Below, in pieces: positions 35,965-43,433 of a stretch of 64,000 bases of DNA (its first letter is position 1; every line of letters begins with the position of its first letter). The stretch lies in contig NZ_JADBEM010000001.1 in assembly GCF_014873875.1 (NCBI RefSeq), positions 9,548,001-9,612,000 of the forward strand, given 5' to 3'. Both the position numbers and the translations under genes were made by a program. The stretch comes from Actinopolymorpha pittospori (GTDB taxonomy: Bacteria > Actinomycetota > Actinomycetes > Propionibacteriales > Actinopolymorphaceae). The notes under the pieces are model-generated. The model saw nothing but the letters and a program-made list of their open reading frames with translations. It ran no database searches and had not been told where the DNA came from.

Positions 35965-36918
35965 CTAGCCGGGTAGGCCAGGGTCCGGCGAAGCGCCAGG
36001 GTGGCCAGGGTCCGCCATCGGCCGCGATTCTTGCTGACCCTCGGAGTCGAGGCGGCGCATCCGCTCCACCAGATCCTCGCGGTTCAGCCCCACCACGAAG
36101 CCGAGGACCTTGCGATCGACCAGGTCACGCTCGGCCGGATCGGCGCCGGACCTCAGATCATCGACGATCTTCCCGATCGTGTCCGCATCTTCTACCCAGA
36201 CCTCGGGGCCTTGGCTGCCCGACTTGTCCGAGTTCTCGCGTACAGCCGCGGCTTGCGCCGCGGACGCCAGCCTCTCCGCAACAGAGATAAATGTGCCTGC
36301 GACGTGCGGCAGTTGGTTCACATCCTGCTGCTGCGAGAACCACCAAGCCGTCGCTTGTGACGGATCTGCCAGCAGCTTCTGCCAGTAAGCGAGCCTCGGC
36401 TCTTCAGCCTCGCGCGCCCATTGCCATAGCTGCTCGTCTTGTAGAAGCCGACGATGGTTGTCGAGAGCCTGACCGAGCTCATCCCGCAGCTCGACGATCA
36501 CGTCGTCGGCCCACACGCGAGCACCCGTAGTGTCAGCCACCCCATCCTCGTACAGCGCCTTCTCGAGTGCAGTCTGTAGCCGTTGCGGCTCAAGGGGTGA
36601 CATGGATGCGCTGATCTGCTCAGCTCGGTGTCTGATCGCGTCACGGGCACGCACTCGTGCTTGTCGGCCGTCGGCCCGCTCCGGAATCTCGCCATCGATA
36701 CGCAGTCGCACGACGAACTGCATCCGCTCGTCCATACTTCGCAAGTGGAAGTACGTCAACGGCGCAGGCTCGTCGGCCGGCGAGTAGAACAACTTCCGCA
36801 GCGCACGCAAAAGCCGCTGGAGCGCCGTCGGACGAGCGGCAAGACCAGGCGAGCCCGCCGTGGAAGACGATGGGGTACCCAGGTCAGGGTGGGATTGTTC
36901 AGTGCGTAGAGCTGTCAT
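35965..36918 (-). CDS. Uncharacterised protein with ATAWWF signature (paralogue 1)
   Basis: 317 aa, no membrane segment. A beta-rich N-terminal part (YFHLRSMDERMQFVVRLRI) is followed by long charged helices, then YWQKLLADPSQATAWWFSQQ (177-196) and a helical end. The second half is clearly homologous to the product of 41215-42180. The ATG overlaps the stop of the 779-aa gene as ATGA, so it is the third cistron of the island operon. Strand-then-helix layout recalls SPFH/band-7 proteins, but that is speculative. I do not recognise a named family. Confidence 0.75.
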   Translation of the reverse strand: MTALRTEQSHPDLGTPSSSTAGSPGLAARPTALQRLLRALRKLFYSPADEPAPLTYFHLRSMDERMQFVVRLRIDGEIPERADGRQARVRARDAIRHRAEQISASMSPLEPQRLQTALEKALYEDGVADTTGARVWADDVIVELRDELGQALDNHRRLLQDEQLWQWAREAEEPRLAYWQKLLADPSQATAWWFSQQQDVNQLPHVAGTFISVAERLASAAQAAAVRENSDKSGSQGPEVWVEDADTIGKIVDDLRSGADPAERDLVDRKVLGFVVGLNREDLVERMRRLDSEGQQESRPMADPGHPGASPDPGLPG

Positions 36919-39254
36919 CTCAGGTCCTTCGCGCCGGGCGCCCAGGCAGCAGGATCGATCTCATCCAGCCGGGTGCGCAGTTGGCCGAACAGGTCGTCGA
37001 CGGTGTCCGACTGTGTTGGCGCGGCACTGCGCCGTCGGGTGGCATAGAGGAGTTGAGCGATACGCCGAAGGTCACTCTCGGCGGCCTGCACCAGGCGCTC
37101 GACGAGCGCCGTACGACGTTGCGGAGACGAGGCCTCGACAGCCCCTAGCCAGGCGCGAACCAGTGTCGCCACGTCCTCGCTCGACATCCTGTCGAGGATG
37201 CAGCCCCAGAGATCCGTGACGAGGGCCGCGCTCACGTTGGCCACCCCGACGGTGTGTCCCACGGGCACCAAGTGCCGCACTTCACCTGCTCGTGTCAGAA
37301 GTCTGAGCAGCTCCGCGTCCTGGAGTATCGCCGTGAGCGCGCTGGTCCGCGCCTGAGGTGGCGGCTCGAACCAGTCGAGTAGGTAATCGATAACGCGCGA
37401 CGGGCCGAGATGCGCGGCAAGCTGTACGACAGACGCAACGACCGCGTCGCGCACCTCGGGGGCCGGCGTTGCTGCCAGGTGCTTGAGGCGGGTGAACGCG
37501 CTCCTGGGGTAGACCACGCCAAAGCTCCCGCACACCTCTGCAACCACGACCTTCAGGCTGGTGGCGGCGTTGTCATAGGCCCAGTCATACATCTGAGCGC
37601 GCACCATCTGTCCGATCGCAGGATCGGTCGCACTCTTGGCCAGGAGACGAACAGCGACGGATCTCCGCGACCGTTGCCGGGAGCCTCCAGGCGCGCTACG
37701 CATCCGCGAAGAGCTCCCTCCTAAAGTCGAGGCGCCTCCCGGGCCGGCACCTGCCCAGCGTCGCGCGACATCGATCGCGATCCTCGCACCCTCCCGAGCG
37801 GATGCCTCTCGCTCTATGGAGCCCCTCTCGGCCACCTGGGTGGCCATCTCCCCCACTCGATCAGCAAGCCGCTCAAGGTCTTGTCCGGTCAGGTCCCAGA
37901 CGAGTGGAACCTGATCTATCCAATCGACGAGATCCCTGCGGATCACCGGATGCTCGCTCCAGAGGTGCGAAAGTACCGACCGCCCGAAATCCAGACGGGT
38001 GAACCTTCTGGTCAGGGCGTCGAACGATGCAGGACGCAAGTCCCCCAGTGCGGTCACGGAACCGGGCCATTCGAGGCGCGGAGCAGGATCCGGCTCTACC
38101 CCGCTGACATGCCGTAGCAGCCGGCCCGCTTCGACAACTGCCGACGAAGGGGCACCTTCGAGGAGCGCGGCCGCGGCCAGGTCAGCACGCCAACGAGCTT
38201 CAGGATGTTCGGCGAGCTCGGACCTCAATTGCTCGGACCAGTCCTGTGACGCGTAACGCACCTGCTCAAGCAACTTGTCGATGCGCTCTTCGCCAGCATG
38301 GACCGCTTCCTTCACCAGGACCGCGAACTCGGCGGCCCGTGGCGGAAAGGAATCCCGAAGCGCCTCGGCTAGCCAGGCATCCGCGACTAGTTGGTCGACT
38401 GATACAACGTCCAGCGTCCCGCCAAGGTGCTTACGGAACACGTGCTCGCCAGAGGGAACCTGGAGCACGTGCACCTGACCGTGGAAAGCCTGAGCCACCC
38501 GATTGCCCAGCCGTTTGGAGATGGCGAGCACCAGGTAGCTCCTGCTCCTTGTCAACTCCCCCTGTAATCCACCTAGGCCATGTACAACTTTTTCGGGGTC
38601 GAGGTCACGCATCGTCGTGAGGTCGACGATGAGCGCTGTCGGGCCTCCTTGGTTCGATAACAGGCGCTCCCAGCGGAAGTCCTTGTCTGCGGCCAGTTCC
38701 TCCACCAAGAGGTCGGCCAGCTGTCCTTCCGAGCGAGTGATCAGCTTGTGCAGAAGGTAGGCAGCGGCAGAACTTTGCCCCATCCCTTCGGCGCACGCAA
38801 GGACCAGCATCCGACGCATTGACAGGATGTTCACCTGGTCGTCGAGACCGTCCGGCGGCACGACGAGAGCCGCCCGTCTGGCCAGTTCTTCTGGGTCCAG
38901 GAGGCTCGTACGCAAGGGAATCTCGGCACGCGCCTCGTTGTACTCATCCTCGGCCAGGGCATACCTGATGTAGTTGTTGATGACTCTCGCGCTGTACATA
39001 TCGCGGCCGATGTGGTTGGCCGTCTGAGACTGATCGATGTCCCGTCCCGCGGTGGTGAGATCTACCTTCCCGCCATCCGCTCCAACTGGTCCCGCAGTCC
39101 TCACCAGGACTTCCGATCCCGCAAACTCGGGCTCGGGCTCGGACCTGACCATTGCCTGAAGGCCAGGTTCGGAGTCGTCAGGGCTCGGAGCTGCCCTCAA
39201 CTCCGGCTTATCGGGTCGTGGCGTCCCGTCCGCACCCTCGATGGCATCGGTCAC
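36915..39254 (-). CDS. Candidate NLR-like protein: amyloid-type N-terminal motif, degenerate P-loop, helical C-terminus
   Basis: 779 aa. Residues 1-65 are disordered. Residues 69-87 (AGRDIDQSQTANHIGRDMY) share a ten-residue core with the end of the preceding gene product. Residues 151-165 read VLACAEGMGQSSAAA, a P-loop-like segment in which the lysine is replaced by Gln. A hydrophobic strand ending in Asp211 (TALIVD) could be Walker B. A Ser/Arg-rich stretch near 515-545 separates a long helical C-terminal half, possibly repeats. This resembles inactive STAND proteins in bacterial conflict systems (inference). The GTG overlaps the upstream stop and has AGGGAG. Codon use is less GC-biased than neighbours. 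Confidence 0.7.
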   Translation of the reverse strand: MTDAIEGADGTPRPDKPELRAAPSPDDSEPGLQAMVRSEPEPEFAGSEVLVRTAGPVGADGGKVDLTTAGRDIDQSQTANHIGRDMYSARVINNYIRYALAEDEYNEARAEIPLRTSLLDPEELARRAALVVPPDGLDDQVNILSMRRMLVLACAEGMGQSSAAAYLLHKLITRSEGQLADLLVEELAADKDFRWERLLSNQGGPTALIVDLTTMRDLDPEKVVHGLGGLQGELTRSRSYLVLAISKRLGNRVAQAFHGQVHVLQVPSGEHVFRKHLGGTLDVVSVDQLVADAWLAEALRDSFPPRAAEFAVLVKEAVHAGEERIDKLLEQVRYASQDWSEQLRSELAEHPEARWRADLAAAALLEGAPSSAVVEAGRLLRHVSGVEPDPAPRLEWPGSVTALGDLRPASFDALTRRFTRLDFGRSVLSHLWSEHPVIRRDLVDWIDQVPLVWDLTGQDLERLADRVGEMATQVAERGSIEREASAREGARIAIDVARRWAGAGPGGASTLGGSSSRMRSAPGGSRQRSRRSVAVRLLAKSATDPAIGQMVRAQMYDWAYDNAATSLKVVVAEVCGSFGVVYPRSAFTRLKHLAATPAPEVRDAVVASVVQLAAHLGPSRVIDYLLDWFEPPPQARTSALTAILQDAELLRLLTRAGEVRHLVPVGHTVGVANVSAALVTDLWGCILDRMSSEDVATLVRAWLGAVEASSPQRRTALVERLVQAAESDLRRIAQLLYATRRRSAAPTQSDTVDDLFGQLRTRLDEIDPAAWAPGAKDLR

Positions 39255-40232
39255 GAGGACTCCCTTCCGCTACCGGCGCCCGCTTCGCCGCCGGCGGTGA
39301 CCCGTCGACCGCTTCGCGTGCCGAAGTTCATGTCACCCTGCGCGCCGTACTGGGACCCGTGAACTGTGGTCGTCGTCTGCGACTGATCGATGTCACGGCC
39401 GGCGACGGTGTTGCCGCTGCCGGACACAGAGCCGATCCCCGCGGCCGAGCCACCACGGTCAGCGTGGACATGGGATGGCGCCGGCGAGGGCTGATCTGCT
39501 CGGTGAGCGTCGCGGCCCCCATCTGAGGGCTCGCCTCCGGCAGAGGCCTGCTTCTGCCCCATGGCAACGACGCCCGAGAGTCCCAGTCGCAACAGGTCGC
39601 CCGAGGGTTTCGGCACGCGCAGATACGCCGTCGACTTGAAGTTCTTCTTCGGGATATCCATCGCCGCCGCCGCGAACTCGGACTCACGCAGCCTGGACCG
39701 CCCGGACCGGACGACATCCTCCATGACCCGCTCGGAGATCGCGGCGGCGAGGAAGGTCACCTCCGAGTCCGAGTGGTCGAGCAGCAGCCGCAACGGCTCG
39801 GCATCTCCAAGCCGATGGGTGTCGATCATCGGCTTGCCGACTGGAGAGTCGACACCGGGAAGTTCGCGCGACGGACCGACGTTCAGGCTCAGTCGGAATC
39901 GCATGGTGATCCCCCGGGACACGGAGGAGGGGTGCCTGCTCCTCAAGCACCTCCTGGAGCGCGTCGAAGTACCTGTCCACGACGCCGGGCAGATGCTTCG
40001 GGTTGAAGCCGATGATGTAACCGTCGCCGGTGCTGTCCGGGAACCAGCGTCCCTTCCAAAGGTCGGCGAGGCCACTACGTCCGCAGGCGGACTCCAGTAC
40101 TTGGGGAATCCGCGATGCCATCTCTTCCTGTTGAACATCGTTGTGCCCGCTGAAGCCCTTGGTGTCGACCACCAGGATGGCCGCATCGGACGGAAGCTCT
40201 TCCGCCTCCGACCGCTTGAATGAACCGCTCAT
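39251..40232 (-). CDS. Class III cyclase-like protein with C-terminal amyloid-type motif; apparent +1 frameshift
   Basis: From ATG 40232 (GGGGAG upstream) the protein reads AILVVDTKGFSGHND and later WFPDSTGDGYIIGF, like the metal-binding DxxGFS and GDG motifs of class III nucleotide cyclases. At 39912-39919 (a C3G5 run on the coding strand) the coding signal moves to another frame: removing one base gives LLRVRGITMRFRLSLNVGP and a continuous product of about 326 aa. The end, after a Gly/Ser/Asp linker, is GNTVAGRDIDQSQTTTTVHG and a GDMNFG segment, resembling RHIM-like bacterial amyloid motifs. The stop overlaps the next start. Either sequencing error, mutation or programmed shift. Confidence 0.65.
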
Positions 40233-40414
40233 AGCCCGCTCCCCGGCTGAGAATGTTGGACGTCGCGCCTTCACTCACGCGACTGATCCAGGGTGCGGTT
40301 GCGCGCGGAGAAGTTCTGTCCACTTCTAGACGGATCGCGAAATCTCCCATGCCGACATCGCGAGGCTTGGAGCACCGCGTTCCCCCGGCGGCCGTACAGC
40401 CGGTCGCCGGGGAC

Positions 40415-41119
40415 TCAGCCGGCCGGGTACTCCGCCCGCATCCGAGCCGGGTCCTCGACGAAGATCCGTGCGCGTCCGAGGCGTACCAGGCCGGTGCGCT
40501 TCCAATCGGCGAGAACCGGAGCGATCGAGCTCCGTGCCAACCCGAGCGCGCTCGCCAGTTCCTCCTGAGACATCGGAACCATGGTCGGATTCGGGTGGTC
40601 CGGGCCGGCCGCCGCCACAACGTTCAGCAGGAGTCCGGCGAGACGCGGAGCCGTACTTCGATGAGCGACCTGCCACGTATGCACCGCGCTCTCGCGGACC
40701 TTCGTCATGACGTAACGGTCGAGCGGTTCGGCGAGCCTGTGCCGGCGGATGAACTCGGTGAACTGCGTATCCGCGAGCGTGTACGCCACGCATCGCTCCA
40801 TCGCCTGGATCGTCGTCGTCCTCGGCCCGTCGTCGTTGCGCGAGAACTCACCGAGCAGGTCACCGGGGCCGCGGACGGCGAGCAGAAGCTCGACGCCGGA
40901 CGGCTCGGAGTAGATCACCTTGACCCGCCCCGCGACCAGGATCACCACCCAGCGCCCTGGGTCACCTTGGACGAGCAGGCGGCCGCCTGGCTCATGGATC
41001 TGACGAACTCCGCTCTGCACCAACGCGGCCCACACTGTCGACGACACGAGTTGGCGGAAGCCACGCGGCGCAGACAGAAGGTCACCCTCAGTCCCCATGG
41101 AATCAATCCATAGCATCAT
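40415..41119 (-). CDS. Crp/Fnr family transcriptional regulator
   Basis: 234 aa. The cyclic-nucleotide-binding fold (GGRLLVQGDPGRWVVILVAG, GDLLGEFSRND) is followed by a winged HTH with SQEELASALGLARSSIAPVL. No Fnr-type N-terminal cysteines are present. The binding pocket resembles cNMP domains, but the canonical RxS phosphate loop reads PRTTT. Starts at 41119 and 41098 are both possible, without clear ribosome-binding sites. It lies 182 bases upstream of the cyclase-like gene on the same strand, so regulation by a locally made nucleotide is conceivable. Confidence 0.88.
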   Translation of the reverse strand: MMLWIDSMGTEGDLLSAPRGFRQLVSSTVWAALVQSGVRQIHEPGGRLLVQGDPGRWVVILVAGRVKVIYSEPSGVELLLAVRGPGDLLGEFSRNDDGPRTTTIQAMERCVAYTLADTQFTEFIRRHRLAEPLDRYVMTKVRESAVHTWQVAHRSTAPRLAGLLLNVVAAAGPDHPNPTMVPMSQEELASALGLARSSIAPVLADWKRTGLVRLGRARIFVEDPARMRAEYPAG

Positions 41120-41214
41120 CGAGGGATCCAGATCCCGCGTCCGCGCCTACGGCCCGATAGCGGTCAGCTCATCGAACCGCCTCGTAAGCTGGCGGTCCGC
41201 CATCGGCCGCCGAC

Positions 41215-42180
41215 TCAGGCGGCGACGCGGCCGCCTCGACCACCGGGCGTCGGACCGGGCGTCGGACCGGGCGTCGGGCCGGGCGGGGAGCCCGACCCGG
41301 ATCCGGGACCGGAGCCAGCGTGAGGCCGGGACGATGGACCGGCCGTGCCGGACGGAGCGTCACCGACGGAGCCGGCCGAGCTGACAGACCCCAACGAGCC
41401 CGTCGAACCCGGCGAACTGACCGGACCCGCGGACCCTGGCGAGACGCCCTCGCCACCGGAACCCGTCCCCGCCGGGGCACCCGAGCCCGCGGACGTTCCC
41501 GGCGCGCCCGGCACGGGATAGCTGACACCCAGGCCCGCGGGTCCGATGGCGGGCCGTTCCGCAGGTGGCCCGAGCCGGTCCCGCAGGGTCGTGAAGATGC
41601 CGGCCACCTGCAACAACTGGTGGATCTTCTCCTCGTCCCCTGCGAACCACCAGGCCGTCGCGCGTCCCGGATCGGTGAGCAGCTGGTGCCAGTACTGGAT
41701 GTCGTACTCCTGCAGCTCACGCTGCCAGCGCAGGATCTCGATCTGCTGCCGGGTCTGCTCGCGGTCGTTCACCGCACCCCGGAGTTCGGGGTCGACCATG
41801 ACCTCGGTGCAGTGCGCCCAGGCGATGACTCCGGTACGACCGACCTCGACGGGGTTCTGCAGGAGCGCTTCGAGCTCGGCGCGCAGCCGGTCCGCCTCGG
41901 TCAGCGAACGCAGCGCGGCGAGTTTCTCGGCCCGCGCCGCCACCTCCGCCTGCGCCACCAGGAACGGGTCGGTGGCCACCGCGACGTCGGGGCCGGTGGA
42001 GTACTCCACCGCCAGCTCGACCCGGAACGGGAAGTGCCGGTCGGCGCTGTCCAGGGCCAACCGGGTGTTGGACGTCCAGGGATCCCAGAGTGGGTCGTCG
42101 TCGCGGCCGAGGACGGTCGTTCGCCACCATCGGCGCCAGGCGTTCACGCGACGTCGGAACCAGTTCGGTGCGTCGGCCAT
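41215..42180 (-). CDS. Uncharacterised protein with ATAWWF signature (paralogue 2) and Gly/Ser/Pro tail
   Basis: 321 aa. Residues 1-205 align with the product of 35965-36918: a beta-rich start (FPFRVELAVEYS), a charged helix (AQAEVAARAEKLAALRSL), then IQYWHQLLTDPGRATAWWFA (161-180). The last 110 residues are low complexity, ending in PGPTPGPTPGPTPGG, encoded by imperfect tandem repeats near 41240-41290. No signal peptide. It is the first gene of the minus-strand island and is divergent from a sugar kinase. Function unknown. Confidence 0.75.
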   Translation of the reverse strand: MADAPNWFRRRVNAWRRWWRTTVLGRDDDPLWDPWTSNTRLALDSADRHFPFRVELAVEYSTGPDVAVATDPFLVAQAEVAARAEKLAALRSLTEADRLRAELEALLQNPVEVGRTGVIAWAHCTEVMVDPELRGAVNDREQTRQQIEILRWQRELQEYDIQYWHQLLTDPGRATAWWFAGDEEKIHQLLQVAGIFTTLRDRLGPPAERPAIGPAGLGVSYPVPGAPGTSAGSGAPAGTGSGGEGVSPGSAGPVSSPGSTGSLGSVSSAGSVGDAPSGTAGPSSRPHAGSGPGSGSGSPPGPTPGPTPGPTPGGRGGRVAA

Positions 42181-42264
42181 TCGTCAGTTTCCGGCTGGGT
42201 CCGGTCGGTGTCAACGCGTCGTGATGCGAGATGCTGGCAGTCCCGGACGGAGGAGACTGCACAC

Positions 42265-43209
42265 GTGATCACGGTCATCGGCGAGGCCCTCGTCGACCTC
42301 GTGGGCGAGGGCGGAACGTTCCAGGCCAAGCCTGGTGGCAGCCCGTTCAACGTCGCGGTCGGGCTGGCCCGGCTCGACGTACCGAGCGCCCTGCTGGCCA
42401 GGCTCTCCGGTGACAGCTTCGGCGCGCAACTGCGGCGGCACCTGGACGACAACGACGTGTCCACGCAGTACGCCGTCAGTGCGAGCGAACCCACGACCCT
42501 CGCCTTCGCGCTGCTGGACGAGCACGGCACCGCGAGCTACGAGTTCTACGCCACGGGAACCGCCGACTGGCAGTGGACGGCGCGGGAGCTGCCCGATCCG
42601 CTGCCGGCGGAGGTGACGGCCGTCCACACCGGTTCCCTCGCCCTGGCCCTCGAGCCCGGCGCGTCCGTCTTGGAGGAGTTCCTCGCCCGCGAGCACAAGC
42701 GCGGTCAGGTCACCATCAGCCTCGACCCCAACATCCGGCCCCTGCTCAGCCCCGACCGTGCGGCGACCCGCGAGCGCGTCGAGACCCAGGTGACCAGGGC
42801 ACATCTGGTGAAGGTGAGCGCCGAGGACCTGGGCTGGCTGTATCCAGGCGAAGCCGTGGACGACGTCGTACGCCGGTGGTGCACGCGCGGACCGGCCCTC
42901 GTCGTCGTCACGTTGGGCGCGGACGGTGCCTTCGCGGTCGGCCCCGAGCAGGCGCGTGTCGACGTGGGCGCACCGGTCGTACCAGTCGTCGACACCGTTG
43001 GCGCCGGCGACGCCTTCACCGCGGCACTGCTCGCGGGCCTGCACGAGCATGACCTGCTCACCGGCCTGCGGCGCCCGCGCCCGGAGGTGATTTCGGAGGG
43101 AGTCCTCCACGAGGTGCTCACGCGGTCCGCCACGGCCGCGGCGTTGACGTGCACCCGCCCCGGCGCCGATCCGCCCACGACCCGTGAGCTGGCCGAAGTC
43201 ATCCTCTGA
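42265..43209 (+). CDS. PfkB family carbohydrate kinase
   Basis: 314 aa. PfkB signature 1 is GGSPFNVAVGLARL near the N-terminus; signature 2 is DTVGAGDAFTAALLAGL with the catalytic Asp. GTG 42265 is preceded by GGAGGAG. Fructokinase-like members of this size phosphorylate fructose or related sugars; the exact substrate cannot be read here. It is a single gene, upstream of a binding-protein gene. Confidence 0.92.
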   Translation: MITVIGEALVDLVGEGGTFQAKPGGSPFNVAVGLARLDVPSALLARLSGDSFGAQLRRHLDDNDVSTQYAVSASEPTTLAFALLDEHGTASYEFYATGTADWQWTARELPDPLPAEVTAVHTGSLALALEPGASVLEEFLAREHKRGQVTISLDPNIRPLLSPDRAATRERVETQVTRAHLVKVSAEDLGWLYPGEAVDDVVRRWCTRGPALVVVTLGADGAFAVGPEQARVDVGAPVVPVVDTVGAGDAFTAALLAGLHEHDLLTGLRRPRPEVISEGVLHEVLTRSATAAALTCTRPGADPPTTRELAEVIL

Positions 43210-43433
43210 CGACCAGATGGTGGCGAGGCGCTCACCCTCAGCCAGGTGACCCGGCTGTGGCTGCTCCGCCGCGTGATCGATGAACAAGCGTGCCCGAATC
43301 GTAACCATAGGTCCAGGCAGTCGCACTTATCGTCGACTTTCGACCTGATCGAAAAGTGCCCTGGGCGTACGGCTCGCGCCGCGCGCCCGAGGGTGCCCTC
43401 ACGCGGTAACACCGTGGTGACATGGAGGGTTTC

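Noticed and set aside
41240-41290. GGCGTCGGACC-type repeats as an origin or iteron array
   Set aside because: They are in frame and encode the PGPT repeats of the 321-aa protein; no replication gene is near.
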